Shown here in pieces: positions 52,763 through 62,171 of a DNA stretch of 64,000 nt. The stretch spans positions 3,859,001 to 3,923,000 of the forward strand of contig NZ_CP058986.1 in assembly GCF_019278525.1 (NCBI RefSeq). Direction: 5' to 3'. The translations under genes were made by a program, and so were the position numbers. The stretch is from Polaribacter sp. HaHaR_3_91 (GTDB lineage: Bacteria > Bacteroidota > Bacteroidia > Flavobacteriales > Flavobacteriaceae). The notes beneath the pieces were generated by a model, which worked only from the letters and a program-made list of their open reading frames with translations, made no database searches and had not been told where the DNA came from. Position 1 is the first letter of the stretch. The number at the start of each line of letters is the position of its first letter.

Positions 52763-55279
52763 ATGTTAAAAAGCCTTTTTACGGTTGTTTTCTCCTTCTT
52801 ATTTGTCTCTTTAAATTTTGCTCAGATTAAAAAAACATCAACACCTAATTGGGTTGAAGTTCAAACCTATGCCAGCGAGCCAGATATTAATTTTGATGAA
52901 ATAACACAGGGAACTTTAATTCTCTTATACGATCAACAAACACAAGTAGATAGCGAAGAAAATTATTTTAAAGTTGTCACTAAAATTACGGAAAATGTAG
53001 GTATACAAGAAGCATCGAGTATTAATATTTCTTTTGATCCAAGTTATCAAAACCTTAGTTTTCATGAAATTGATATTATAAGAAATGGACAAACCATCAG
53101 TAAACTCAACAATTCAGAATTTCAAACCATAAGACAAGAGTTAGATGCAGAAAATTATATCTATGATGGTAGTTTGTCTGCAGTAACTCATATTAGCGAT
53201 GTAAGAGTTGGAGATATTATAGCTTATAGTTTTACACGAAAGGGATACAACCCTATTCATAAAAATTATTTTGCAGAGTATTATAATTTAGACAATTCAC
53301 ATCCGATAGGTAAAATAAATGTAAGAATTAACTCTAAAAACAAACTTGAAGTAAAGTCATTTAAAAACCAATTAAAGTTTAACGAAACTTTTAATAACAA
53401 CAAATACACGTATACTTTATTAGAAGAAAATATTAGTGCCACCCATTTTGAAGACAATACGCCTTCGTGGTTTTTAGATGCTAACTTTATAGAAATAGGT
53501 AATTACAAATCTTGGGAAAATTTAATTGATTGGGGTGTTCAACTTTTTAAAGTTAAAAACAATCTATCTAACAGTTTATTAAAAAAAATTAAAGAAATTG
53601 ATAAAGAAAACAATACTAAAGGTCTAAAAATAGAAGCTACATTAAGGTTTGTGCAAGATGAAGTAAGATATTTAGGGTTAGAAAACGGAATTAGCGCTTA
53701 CAAACCTTCGTCTCCTAACAAGGTTTATAACCAACGATTTGGTGACTGTAAAGACAAAAGTCTATTATTAGTAACCATGCTTAATCAAATGAACATTGAA
53801 GCGTATCCTGTTTTAGTGAGTACTTATCTAAAGAAAACTGTTACCAATTTATTGCCAAATCCTGCTCATTTTAATCATTGTGTAGTTAAAGTTATCGATG
53901 GTAATGAAGGTGAGCGTTGGTATGACCCAACAATCACAAATCAAGGTGGTACTTTTAATAAAGTTGTTTTTCCTGATTATAGATTTGGATTAGTTCTTAA
54001 AAAAGGAAATAAAGATTTCGAAGAAATTTTTCCGTTTGCAGAAAACACCATCGATATAACAGATAATTATATTTTAGAGGAAGTTGGCAAAGGTGCAATC
54101 TTAAAAATAACTAGTATTTACAGTGAAGCAGAGGCTGATAATATTCGTTTTTATTTTAAAAACAATAGTATTATCAACATCCAAAAAGAGTTTGAAAAAT
54201 TTTACTCAGACTATCATGCGAATATAAAAAGTTTAGGCAAACCAGAATATACAGACAATCTTAAAACAAACACATTTACAATAAACGAAACTTATAAGAT
54301 TGATAGTATTTGGCAACCATCATACATGGAAAACCAGATTGGTGTAGATTTTACACCGTACACAATAACAAATGTACTATCAATGCCTTCTAAAATTGAA
54401 AGAGAAACACCTTTCGAACTTAGTTATCCTATTACAAGAAGCCACACCATTAATGTAGAGTTACCAGAAGAATGGAATGTTGATGAAGACAATTTTAACT
54501 TGAACTCTCCAAATATTTTTTACGATTTTGATGTATTATATAATAAATCTAAAAATATATTAACTTTAAAACATTTACTTAAAATACAAAAGGACTTTGT
54601 AAGTGTAGCCGAATTTCCAGCATTTTATAATGACTTAAAAAAACTAGATAGCGAGTTAAACTACAACATTTCCTATAATACAGGAGGTAGTTCTACCTCA
54701 ACTGGTTCAGCATTAAAATACTTAGGCATTTTTATATTTATTTGTTTTTTAATATTTTTTACTTGGTTAGCTTTTAAACTTTATCACTACGATGTAACAC
54801 CAAAAATTGAATCTTATTATCAAGAAAATAAACCTATTGGTGGTTGGTTAATTTTAATTGGTATTGGACTCTGTATCTCACCAATAAGGGTTTTTATGGA
54901 TTTATTAAATACAGAAGTATATTTAAATGGAGATTGGTTAGTCTATTTTGGTGGCACAGACTTTAGTTTATCTATAGGGCTATTATTAATTATTGAAACA
55001 ATATTTAACGCAGCAGTTTTAGTCTTTTTACCACTAATTATTGTTTTATTTATAAAAAAGAGAAGTAGTTTCCCTAGAGTATATGCTATCTTTTTAATCG
55101 TTTATTTGGTATTTATAGTAGCGGATTCATTTTTAGCAACAGCCATAACAGGTGTTAATAATTTAACAAGTGTAGAGGAAAATCAACTACTAAAAAGTTT
55201 TATTTCTACAGGAATTATTGTTCCTTATTTATTATTATCAGAAAGAGTTAAAGAAACTTTTGTAAAAATATATCAATAA
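52763..55279 (+). CDS. DUF3857 / transglutaminase-like protein with C-terminal membrane domain
   Basis: The protein has 838 residues with a signal peptide (about 1-20). A DUF3857 domain follows (about 55-240, beta-rich). The transglutaminase-like core has the triad Cys329 (FGDCKDKS), His (HFNHCVVKV) and Asp (WYDPT), so it may be an active cysteine protease or cross-linking enzyme in the periplasm. A further beta domain leads to a membrane helix near 655. The last ~150 residues hold a DUF2569-like four-helix membrane unit (PIGGWLILIGIGLC). The fusion of a periplasmic enzyme-like part to a DUF2569 module is uncommon. Confidence 0.9.
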   Translation: MLKSLFTVVFSFLFVSLNFAQIKKTSTPNWVEVQTYASEPDINFDEITQGTLILLYDQQTQVDSEENYFKVVTKITENVGIQEASSINISFDPSYQNLSFHEIDIIRNGQTISKLNNSEFQTIRQELDAENYIYDGSLSAVTHISDVRVGDIIAYSFTRKGYNPIHKNYFAEYYNLDNSHPIGKINVRINSKNKLEVKSFKNQLKFNETFNNNKYTYTLLEENISATHFEDNTPSWFLDANFIEIGNYKSWENLIDWGVQLFKVKNNLSNSLLKKIKEIDKENNTKGLKIEATLRFVQDEVRYLGLENGISAYKPSSPNKVYNQRFGDCKDKSLLLVTMLNQMNIEAYPVLVSTYLKKTVTNLLPNPAHFNHCVVKVIDGNEGERWYDPTITNQGGTFNKVVFPDYRFGLVLKKGNKDFEEIFPFAENTIDITDNYILEEVGKGAILKITSIYSEAEADNIRFYFKNNSIINIQKEFEKFYSDYHANIKSLGKPEYTDNLKTNTFTINETYKIDSIWQPSYMENQIGVDFTPYTITNVLSMPSKIERETPFELSYPITRSHTINVELPEEWNVDEDNFNLNSPNIFYDFDVLYNKSKNILTLKHLLKIQKDFVSVAEFPAFYNDLKKLDSELNYNISYNTGGSSTSTGSALKYLGIFIFICFLIFFTWLAFKLYHYDVTPKIESYYQENKPIGGWLILIGIGLCISPIRVFMDLLNTEVYLNGDWLVYFGGTDFSLSIGLLLIIETIFNAAVLVFLPLIIVLFIKKRSSFPRVYAIFLIVYLVFIVADSFLATAITGVNNLTSVEENQLLKSFISTGIIVPYLLLSERVKETFVKIYQ

Positions 55280-55283
55280 AATT

Positions 55284-55847
55284 TTAACTTACCTTTTTAC
55301 AATGATAAACAAAAGCTGGAGGGAAATTTAAGGGCTCAAAACCTAAAGATATAGATTGATTAAACACATTTTTAAGTTTTTTAAAATATGTTAAACTATA
55401 CTGAAACTGAATAAAGGTTCCATTATCTACTAAAGCACGAAAAGATTTTTCTAAAATTTCATCTGCAACTTCCTCCGGAATGATGGTTAAAGGCAAACTA
55501 GAAATAATGTGACACGTTTTATTTAAGTTGAGTTTTTTTAGTTCTTCTTCAATTTTTTCTGCGGATGATTTTACAACAATAAGTTGCTTGTTTTTTATTT
55601 CAGATAGTTCATTGTAAAAACAATCATTAATTTCAAAACAAATTAGAGTTGCATTAATGGGTAACTTCTCTAAAATAAGTTTGGTTATCGCTCCGTTTCC
55701 AGGACCAAATTCTACTAAAACTTCTACTTTAGAAAAATCTATTTTCTTTAACATTCTTTCTGCTAAAAATCGAGAACTCGGTGTAACAGTTCCTAAGGTC
55801 TTTAAGTTCTTTATTGACTCTTTAAAAAAATTTATTCTGTTGTTCAA
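55284..55847 (-). CDS. SAM-dependent methyltransferase, PmtA/rRNA-adenine-methyltransferase-like
   Basis: The protein has 187 residues. The opening LKTLGTVTPSSRFLAERML is typical of phospholipid N-methyltransferases of the PmtA kind. The SAM-binding motif is LVEFGPGNGAITKLIL, followed by the acidic CFEIND and the motif-IV-like SSLPLTIIP. The real substrate could be a phospholipid, an ornithine lipid or rRNA. It is single and convergent with the DUF3857 gene (four bases apart). Confidence 0.85.
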   Translation of the reverse strand: MNNRINFFKESIKNLKTLGTVTPSSRFLAERMLKKIDFSKVEVLVEFGPGNGAITKLILEKLPINATLICFEINDCFYNELSEIKNKQLIVVKSSAEKIEEELKKLNLNKTCHIISSLPLTIIPEEVADEILEKSFRALVDNGTFIQFQYSLTYFKKLKNVFNQSISLGFEPLNFPPAFVYHCKKVS

Positions 55848-55900
55848 ATCTTATTCTTAAATTATAATCTTATCTTTCTAAAAAAAAAGGCTTTGTAAAA

Positions 55901-56587
55901 ATGCGAATTTTAAAAGACTTATTCAATCTTTTTTACCCCAAATTATGTGCAAATTGCGATAATCAACTCACTAAGAATGAAAATGCAATATGTACATTTT
56001 GCAGGCACGACTTACCTTTAACTAATTTTACAAACTATTCTGAAAATAAAATAACTAAAACATTCTATGGAAGAATTACCATAGAAAAAGCATATTCTTT
56101 ATTATTTTACAGAAAAATAGGGATAACCAAAAAATTAATTCACGAATTAAAATACAAAGGAAATGAAGAAGTAGGTGTGTTTTTCGGAAATTGGCTGGGA
56201 GAGATGTTAATAGAAAATAATGAATTTTCTGCTATTGATGTTATTGTTCCCGTTCCGTTGCATCCTAAAAAACGAAGGGAAAGAGGTTATAATCAAGTTT
56301 CAAAATTTGGAGAATCCTTAAGTAATCACCTAAATAAAACCTTTGTAGAAGATATTTTATTAAGAACTTCCTCCTCAAAAACTCAAACTTTTAAAGCTCG
56401 TTTTGAGCGTTTTAATAATAACGATACAAAATTTCAGTTATCTAACATAACAGCCTTAAAAAATAAACACATTTTACTAATTGATGATGTTATTACAACT
56501 GGTGCAACTTTAGAAGCTTGTGCAAAAGAGCTGCAAAAAACCGAAGGTGTAAAAATTAGTATTTTAACAATGGCATACACCGAATAA
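55901..56587 (+). CDS. ComF family protein
   Basis: The protein has 228 residues. An N-terminal zinc ribbon has LCANCDNQL and ICTFCRHDLP (two CxxC pairs, about 15-43). A type I phosphoribosyltransferase fold carries the PRPP loop HILLIDDVITTGATLEAC near the C-terminus, with PVPLHPKKRRERGYNQ typical of ComF. The protein supports DNA uptake during transformation in competent bacteria; in others the role is unclear. It has its own start 54 bases from the divergent methyltransferase gene. No other competence genes are in the window. Confidence 0.94.
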   Translation: MRILKDLFNLFYPKLCANCDNQLTKNENAICTFCRHDLPLTNFTNYSENKITKTFYGRITIEKAYSLLFYRKIGITKKLIHELKYKGNEEVGVFFGNWLGEMLIENNEFSAIDVIVPVPLHPKKRRERGYNQVSKFGESLSNHLNKTFVEDILLRTSSSKTQTFKARFERFNNNDTKFQLSNITALKNKHILLIDDVITTGATLEACAKELQKTEGVKISILTMAYTE

Positions 56588-56643
56588 ACTTTATGATTTT
56601 TAAGTCAAAAATATATTGTTAATTTGTATAAAATTTACTTTTT

Positions 56644-58266
56644 GTGAGACACTTTTTTAGATTAATTTTTTTTAGCATTTCAATTGTAATTTTAACTAAC
56701 TGCGCAAGAACAGGAAACCCAGAAGGTGGTCCTAAAGACGAAGACGCCCCTTTGTTCGTGACCTCTAAACCAGCATATGAAACCATTAATTTTGATGCAA
56801 AAGAGATAGAATTAAACTTTAACGAGTATATAAAATTAAAGGACCTAAACAAACAACTAATTGTTTCTCCTCCTCTAAAAACACCTTTATTGGTTACACC
56901 ACAAAGTACGGCTAGTAAATTTTTAAACATCAAAATACTTGATACTTTACAAGAAAACACTACCTATATTATAAACTTTGGTAATGCTATTGAAGATAAT
57001 AATGAAGGAAACAAGTTAGAAAGTTTTAAATATGTTTTTTCTACTGGTAAATATATAGACTCACTTTCTACTTCTGGTAAAATTAAAGATGCTTATTTAG
57101 ACGAAAGTCAAAAAAACATCAATGTTTTATTATATAAAATAGATAGTTCTTTTACAGATTCCATCGTTTTTAAAAAGAAACCAAATTATGTAACAAGTTC
57201 TTTAGACACTTCTCTTTTTAACCTTACAAACTTAAAAGAAGGTAAGTATTTAATGGTTGCTTTAAAAGAAACTGTCAACGATTACCTTTTTAATCCAAGG
57301 GAAGATAAAATAGGTTTTTTTACAGATACCATAACTTTACCTAGAGATAGTATTATAAAAAAACCAATAATATTATTTAAAGAAACTCAACCTTATTCAT
57401 TTAAACGTGGTAAAGAAATTACAAGAGGTAAAATTGAATTTGGTTATGAAGGTGTCATAAAAGATCTAAAAGTTCAAATTATCTCTGATACTCCAGAAGA
57501 CTTTAGAAGTGTTTCTAAGCTAGAAATAGATAAAGACACACTAAATTACTGGTACAAACCTTTTGAAGCGGATTCTTTAAATTTTATAGTTACAAACGAT
57601 AGATTTATAGATACAGTTACTGTAAATCTTCGTAAGAAAAAAACAGACTCGTTAATTTTAAGTTCTTCTGTAAGCGGAACACTACAACTTAGGGATACTT
57701 TTTTTATAAAAGGAAACAACCCGCTTGTAAAAATTGATACGAGCAAGATTACCTTGGTAGATAAAGATACATTATCAGTTCCTTTTGTTAGTATAATTTC
57801 TAACATAGAAAATAAAATAGCCTTTATTTTTGATAAAGAACCACAACAGAAATATGCTTTTAAGATGATGCCAGACGCTATTTCTGATATCTTTGAACAA
57901 AAAAACGATACTTTAAACTTCAAATTTACTACAAAAGAAATTGAAGATTACGGAAGAATTACCATGGATATTGTAAACGAAACTTCTAATCATTTAATTA
58001 TTGAACTTTTAGAAGGAAAAAACAAAGACAAACTTATAGAAAGACGCTTTATTACAGGTTCTGGGCAAATACGATACAATCTATTAGAACCAAAAACATA
58101 TTTTATTAGAGCCATTATTGATGAAAATAAAAACAATAAATGGGACACTGGTAATTACTTGTTAAAACAACAACCGGAAAGCATTATTTATTATCCTCAG
58201 GAATTAAAATTACGTGCAAACTACTACTTAGACGGAAATGTCTTTACTGTTAAAAATCCGGAATAA
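56644..58266 (+). CDS. Ig-like (Big_5) domain lipoprotein, GTG start
   Basis: The protein has 540 residues and starts with GTG. The signal peptide ends in a lipobox (VILTNCARTG), followed by GNPEGGPKDEDAP. The first domain (about 35-140) is a Big_5-like Ig fold (YETINFDAKEIELNFNEYIK, NTTYIINFGNAIEDNNEG), common in Bacteroidota surface proteins. The rest is beta-rich, including a carboxypeptidase-regulatory-like end (LLEPKTYFIRAIIDENKNNK). I see no enzyme motif. It follows comF by 56 bases and is closed by a strong terminator. Confidence 0.88.
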   Translation: MRHFFRLIFFSISIVILTNCARTGNPEGGPKDEDAPLFVTSKPAYETINFDAKEIELNFNEYIKLKDLNKQLIVSPPLKTPLLVTPQSTASKFLNIKILDTLQENTTYIINFGNAIEDNNEGNKLESFKYVFSTGKYIDSLSTSGKIKDAYLDESQKNINVLLYKIDSSFTDSIVFKKKPNYVTSSLDTSLFNLTNLKEGKYLMVALKETVNDYLFNPREDKIGFFTDTITLPRDSIIKKPIILFKETQPYSFKRGKEITRGKIEFGYEGVIKDLKVQIISDTPEDFRSVSKLEIDKDTLNYWYKPFEADSLNFIVTNDRFIDTVTVNLRKKKTDSLILSSSVSGTLQLRDTFFIKGNNPLVKIDTSKITLVDKDTLSVPFVSIISNIENKIAFIFDKEPQQKYAFKMMPDAISDIFEQKNDTLNFKFTTKEIEDYGRITMDIVNETSNHLIIELLEGKNKDKLIERRFITGSGQIRYNLLEPKTYFIRAIIDENKNNKWDTGNYLLKQQPESIIYYPQELKLRANYYLDGNVFTVKNPE

Positions 58267-58280
58267 GTTTTAAATTAAAA

Positions 58281-58318
58281 GCATAAAAAAAAGAGCCAAT
58301 TGGCTCTTTTTTTTATGC
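58281..58318. terminator. Bidirectional palindromic terminator
   Basis: The perfect palindrome gcataaaa... agagccaattggctct ...ttttatgc (38 bases) lies between convergent genes. It overlaps the stop codon of the minus-strand trans-sulfuration gene. Confidence 0.9.
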
Positions 58319-59461
58319 TTTTAAGGCTTGTTCTAAATCAGTAAGTATATCTTCTATATCTTCAATACCTACACTTAAACGAATTAAGGAATTTGTAATT
58401 CCCATTCGCTCTTTTTCTGGAGCAGGAATAGAACCATGAGACATGCTAATTGGATGATTAGATAAACTTTCTACGCCGCCTAAAGATTCTGCAAGCGTAA
58501 ATATTTTAGTGTTTTTTAAAAATGCATATGCTGCTTCTTGTGTCTCCTCTTTTAGTCGGAAAGAAACCATTCCTCCAAAACCATTCATTTGACTTTTTGC
58601 CAATTCGTAGTTTGGATGATTTTCTAAACCAGGATAATAAACTTGACTAACTTTTGGATGCTTTTCTAAAAATTTAGCCACTACAATTCCGTTTTCACAA
58701 TGTCGTTGCATTCTTATATGTAACGTTTTTATACCCCTTAATGCTAAAAAAGAGTCCATTGGTCCAGAAATTGCGCCTGCTGCGTATTGAATAAAATGAA
58801 TATCTTCTGCCAGCTTTTTATCTTTTACAACCAAAGCGCCCATAATTAAATCGCTATGGCCTCCTAAATATTTTGTTGCAGAATGCATTACAATATCAGT
58901 TCCTAAATCTAAAGGTTGCTGTAAATATGGCGTTGCAAACGTATTGTCTACTCCTATTAAAATAGTAGCATCAATATCTTTTACTGCTGATGAAATTGCT
59001 TTAATATCGGCAATTTTCATCAATGGATTGGTTGGTGTTTCTATCCAAACTAGCTTTGTATTTTCCGTAATGGCATTTGTAATGTTTGCAACATCGTCCA
59101 TATTTACAAAAGAAAACTCTAATCCGTATTTTTGAAATAACTTGGTAAACATTCTATAACTTCCACCATATAAATCGTCTCCTGCAATAATTTCATCTCC
59201 AGGATTTAATAAACGTAAAACAGCATCTATTGCTGCCAAACCCGATGCAAATGCAAATCCGTGAGTTCCATTTTCTAAAGATGCTAAACTATTTTCTAAG
59301 GCAGCCCTTGTTGGGTTTCCTCCTCTAGAATATTCGAATCCTTTGTGTTTCGTAGGACTCGTTTTAGCAAAAGTAGATGTTAAAAAAACTGGAGGCATTA
59401 CTGCTCCGGTAGTTTCTTCTGGTTTTTGACCTCCGTGAATTGTTTTGGTATTGAATTTCAT
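58313..59461 (-). CDS. metB: Trans-sulfuration PLP enzyme (cystathionine gamma-synthase/lyase)
   Basis: The protein has 382 residues of the Cys/Met metabolism PLP family. The PLP-binding Lys197 lies in HSATKYLGGHSD. YSRGGNPTR (45-53), ETPTNPLMKI and SLGGVESLSNHPISMSHGSI are family hallmarks. It either builds cystathionine from an activated homoserine (MetB) or cleaves it (cystathionine gamma-lyase); sequence alone does not settle this. The last codons run into the terminator palindrome. No methionine riboswitch is seen upstream. Confidence 0.88.
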   Translation of the reverse strand: MKFNTKTIHGGQKPEETTGAVMPPVFLTSTFAKTSPTKHKGFEYSRGGNPTRAALENSLASLENGTHGFAFASGLAAIDAVLRLLNPGDEIIAGDDLYGGSYRMFTKLFQKYGLEFSFVNMDDVANITNAITENTKLVWIETPTNPLMKIADIKAISSAVKDIDATILIGVDNTFATPYLQQPLDLGTDIVMHSATKYLGGHSDLIMGALVVKDKKLAEDIHFIQYAAGAISGPMDSFLALRGIKTLHIRMQRHCENGIVVAKFLEKHPKVSQVYYPGLENHPNYELAKSQMNGFGGMVSFRLKEETQEAAYAFLKNTKIFTLAESLGGVESLSNHPISMSHGSIPAPEKERMGITNSLIRLSVGIEDIEDILTDLEQALKA

Positions 59462-59533
59462 CTTTAAAAATGTATTGATAATTTTATATTACTATAAGTT
59501 AGCAAACTAGTTTAGCCCAGATTGAAGTGGCAT

Positions 59534-59629
59534 CCTTTTTATAGCCTATAAAGAGGAGAATCTATTTTAAGCTATGAGATTGCGAATCTCAAAGAAAAAG
59601 TGTGATTCGCAATGACAGCTATAAAAAGA
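59534..59629. repeat. Nested imperfect palindrome
   Basis: The outer arms ctttttatagc and gctataaaaag enclose the inner arms attgcgaatc and gattcgcaat. The block lies between the metB-like and DinB genes. The inner cgcaatgaca motif is typical of dispersed intergenic repeats of Bacteroidota and resembles tcggaatgata at 39646-39656. Confidence 0.6.
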
Positions 59630-59663
59630 TATAACGAAAAGCTGGAAACAGCTTCTAATAAAC

Positions 59664-60119
59664 CTATAAAAATTTCTTGATAGATCTTATAATTCCATAG
59701 TGAATTCCTTCGTGAAAATTGTTAAAAGAAATAGCAACCTCTATAGAATTAAGTACAAAACCAGTACTTGTTGGGTATTCTACAAAATTCTCAAAAATAC
59801 CTGCTTCGTAATCTTCTTGTAAAGTGTCTGGCAAACCTAAAAGCAACTCTTTTACTTCTTCAAACTCTTCTTCTGTAAAGGTTTTTGTTGGTACGGTTCC
59901 TTTTTTATAATCTTCGATTAACTCATCTGGACATAAACAGTTTAAACCTGCTAATTTGTAGTTTAAAAGCTGCTGCGTAACCACTAAATGTGCCACATTC
60001 CAAGCAATGTTATTTTTAAAACCAGCTGGTGTAGTATGGATTTGTTCTAAAGTTAAGCCCTCTAATTCTTTTAAAACTAGTGTGCGAGATGTTCTTAAAA
60101 GATCGAATTGTATGTTCAT
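59664..60119 (-). CDS. DinB-family protein
   Basis: The protein has 151 residues of the four-helix DinB/YfiT fold. The start with LLRTSRTLVLKELEGLTLEQ, the metal-site NIAWNVAHLVVTQQLL with a His in the second helix, and the late NFHEGIHYGIIRSI with two more His are typical of DinB_2. The three His would bind a divalent metal. Members act as thiol-dependent transferases or are uncharacterised. It diverges from the ArsC-like gene by 41 bases. Confidence 0.9.
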   Translation of the reverse strand: MNIQFDLLRTSRTLVLKELEGLTLEQIHTTPAGFKNNIAWNVAHLVVTQQLLNYKLAGLNCLCPDELIEDYKKGTVPTKTFTEEEFEEVKELLLGLPDTLQEDYEAGIFENFVEYPTSTGFVLNSIEVAISFNNFHEGIHYGIIRSIKKFL

Positions 60120-60128
60120 TTTTTTGTG

Positions 60129-60136
60129 TAATTTTG
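60129..60136 (+). promoter_or_regulatory. -7 box of the ArsC-like gene
   Basis: TAATTTTG fits the consensus, 24 bases before the ATG, in the short gap between divergent genes. Confidence 0.4.
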
Positions 60137-60160
60137 GAGATGTAAATATAATCTATAAAA

Positions 60161-60508
60161 ATGAAGAAAGTCTATTTTTTACAAACTTGTGATACTTGCC
60201 GAAGAATTTTAAAAGAGGTAAATACCGATGGTTTTGAACGACAGGAAATTAAAACAAACAACCTTACTGCAGATCAATTAGAAGAAATGTATGCCATTTC
60301 TGGCAGTTATGAAGCACTTTTTAATAAACGTGCAAAGTTGTATAAATCTATGGATTTAAAAAACCAAACGTTGTCTGAGGCTGATTATAGACAGTTTCTT
60401 TTGGATGAATACACGTTTTTAAAGCGTCCGGTTTTTATAGTTGATGAAGAATTTTTTATTGGAAATAGTAAAAAAGTAATTGAAGCTTTAAAAGAGAAGA
60501 TTGGTTAA
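60161..60508 (+). CDS. ArsC/Spx-family reductase-like protein
   Basis: The protein has 115 residues and a thioredoxin-like fold. The N-terminal QTCDTCRRIL carries a CxxC (Cys10, Cys13) as in ArsC/Spx/YffB proteins, and LKRPVFIVDEEFFIGN has the cis-Pro loop. It lacks clear arsenate-specific Arg residues, so it may be a glutathione- or thiol-dependent reductase instead of a true arsenate reductase. No arsenic genes are nearby. A terminator hairpin starts within the last codons. Confidence 0.88.
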   Translation: MKKVYFLQTCDTCRRILKEVNTDGFERQEIKTNNLTADQLEEMYAISGSYEALFNKRAKLYKSMDLKNQTLSEADYRQFLLDEYTFLKRPVFIVDEEFFIGNSKKVIEALKEKIG

Positions 60509-60522
60509 AACCTTCTCTTTTT
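60491..60522 (+). terminator. Terminator overlapping the end of the ArsC-like gene
   Basis: The stem aaagagaag / cttctcttt has the stop codon TAA inside its loop, followed by T-rich sequence. Confidence 0.75.
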
Positions 60523-60533
60523 ATTCTTGTTTT

Positions 60534-61010
60534 TTAATTTGATGAATACTTTACATCCGAAGAAGAAATCATTGCGGCTAATTCATCGTGTGTAATTTTA
60601 GTTTTTACCCCAAACAGCACCATTTTTTCTGAATCGCTGTTTGCTCTAATAATTATTTCTCTAATGTAGCTACCTTTCTCTATAAAAAATAATTCGGCTT
60701 TACTTCCGTTTTCTTTTACTCGAGCAAGCGTTTTTAGATTGTTTTTTCTGCCGAATTTTCTAAAATCCTTAGAGAGATTATTGTCTTTATTATCAAAAAT
60801 CATTAATTTAAAATCGCTCGATTTTCTAATGATGTTCATTAAATCGTCATCGTCTTCATTATCTAAAAATGAACCTGCTAATGAAGCTGATAAATTGATA
60901 GAGAACGTAGATTTTTCTTTATTTGAATTGTAGAAATTTTGAAATGCCGCATCTTGTGCAGAAATAGCTGTTATAAAAAGTGTGAATAAAATTGTTGCTA
61001 AATGTTTCAT
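60534..61010 (-). CDS. DUF4252 domain-containing protein
   Basis: The protein has 158 residues from the ATG at 61010, which gives a clean signal peptide (MKHLATILFTLFITAISA); an upstream in-frame ATG at 61040 adds ten non-signal residues. The mature protein follows the DUF4252 pattern: an acidic DNEDDDDLMNIIRKSSDFKL, IREIIIRANSDSEKMVLFGV and a C-terminal AAMISSSDVKY. The family is found mainly in Bacteroidota and its function is unknown, probably periplasmic. It is a single gene, convergent with the ArsC-like gene. Confidence 0.88.
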   Translation of the reverse strand: MKHLATILFTLFITAISAQDAAFQNFYNSNKEKSTFSINLSASLAGSFLDNEDDDDLMNIIRKSSDFKLMIFDNKDNNLSKDFRKFGRKNNLKTLARVKENGSKAELFFIEKGSYIREIIIRANSDSEKMVLFGVKTKITHDELAAMISSSDVKYSSN

Positions 61011-61094
61011 GTTAGTAGGTTTTAAATTAAAGACGACCACGAACTACATTTGTTACAATTGCTATTCTTACAGCTTATTTTACAGCATCTAAAC

Positions 61095-62078
61095 CTATGT
61101 TGTTTTATAAACTGCCATTAAGTTTTCTGCTTCTTTTTTTGCACTCCAGTTTTTTAGAATTTCTTCTCGTGCTTCTTTTCCTAAAAGAGGAATTTCATTC
61201 TTTAATGACTTAGATAAAAGTGTTTCTAATTCTGAGGTAGCCCCTGCTTCAAATAAATAACCATTCTTTTGATTATCTATTAATGAAGAATGGACTCCCA
61301 CATTTTTAGTTGCAATTACAGAACATCCACAAGACATAGCTTCTGCAGTTACTAAAGAAAATCCTTCCGAAAAACTAGGCACAACAGCAATTTTTGAAGC
61401 TTGATAATAAGAAACAATATCTGATGTTTCACCTACAAAATATATTTGATCTGCAATATGATGCTTTTTTGCAATCTTTTTTAATTCCTCTAAAAAAGCA
61501 GGTTTATCTATTTTACCAACAATTACCAAAGCCCAATTTTTATGTTCTTTTAAAACCTTAGCTGCTTCTAATAAAACTACTTGCCCTTTTGCTTTACGAA
61601 CTCTTCCTGCACATAAAATTACATTTTCTTGCTGAATATTTTCTAAAGCGACATCCTTTTTAGGAGAAAACAAATCAACATTTACTCCATGACCAACAAT
61701 GGTATTTTTTATACCTAAGTTTTCACTCATACTTTCTATGAGTGTTACCACTTTATCGGCTTTTTTTAATAATTTTAAAGTTAATCCAGACGGAGTCGTT
61801 TCTGCGTGACGTGTTGCAATTAACTTAAACTTTGCTCCTAAAAAACGTAGAAATAACATTCTCATTATTTCATTATTTCTATGACAATGCACAACAACCT
61901 CTCGATCAGAAAAAAGAAGTTTCTTTAATTTTGAAGTCGTAATTTTATCTCCTTCAACATTATAACCATAAACATAAGTCTCATACTCCTTATTAAAAAA
62001 AGGTAGCACATTTTCTATACTTCTAGTAACTCCGGTTCTTCGTTTATGAAAATGCGTATGTATTAAAATTGGTTTCAA
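61095..62078 (-). CDS. Glycosyltransferase family 4 protein
   Basis: The protein has 327 residues with a GT-B fold. The C-terminal half carries ILCAGRVRKAKGQVVLLEAA, IYFVGETSDIVSYYQAS and the acidic donor-binding motif PSFSEGFSLVTAEAMSCGC. It uses an NDP-sugar for a cell-surface glycan, probably lipopolysaccharide or exopolysaccharide. The first residues include THFHKRRTGVTRSIEN. There are no other polysaccharide genes next to it. Substrate unknown. Confidence 0.92.
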   Translation of the reverse strand: MKPILIHTHFHKRRTGVTRSIENVLPFFNKEYETYVYGYNVEGDKITTSKLKKLLFSDREVVVHCHRNNEIMRMLFLRFLGAKFKLIATRHAETTPSGLTLKLLKKADKVVTLIESMSENLGIKNTIVGHGVNVDLFSPKKDVALENIQQENVILCAGRVRKAKGQVVLLEAAKVLKEHKNWALVIVGKIDKPAFLEELKKIAKKHHIADQIYFVGETSDIVSYYQASKIAVVPSFSEGFSLVTAEAMSCGCSVIATKNVGVHSSLIDNQKNGYLFEAGATSELETLLSKSLKNEIPLLGKEAREEILKNWSAKKEAENLMAVYKTT

Positions 62079-62113
62079 GAGTTATTCTATTTTCTAGGGT
62101 TAATAAAATATAA

Positions 62114-62155
62114 AGCAGTAAATAATTCTGTTATTCCATTAAATTATTTACTGCT
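62114..62155 (-). terminator. Long hairpin after the acidic protein gene
   Basis: The 14-bp stem agcagtaaataatt / aattatttactgct lies 17 bases past the stop of the acidic protein gene. The T-tract is weak (ctttatatttta), so it may be a terminator or an mRNA end-protecting hairpin. Confidence 0.55.
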
Positions 62156-62171
62156 CTAAATTTAAATAGTT

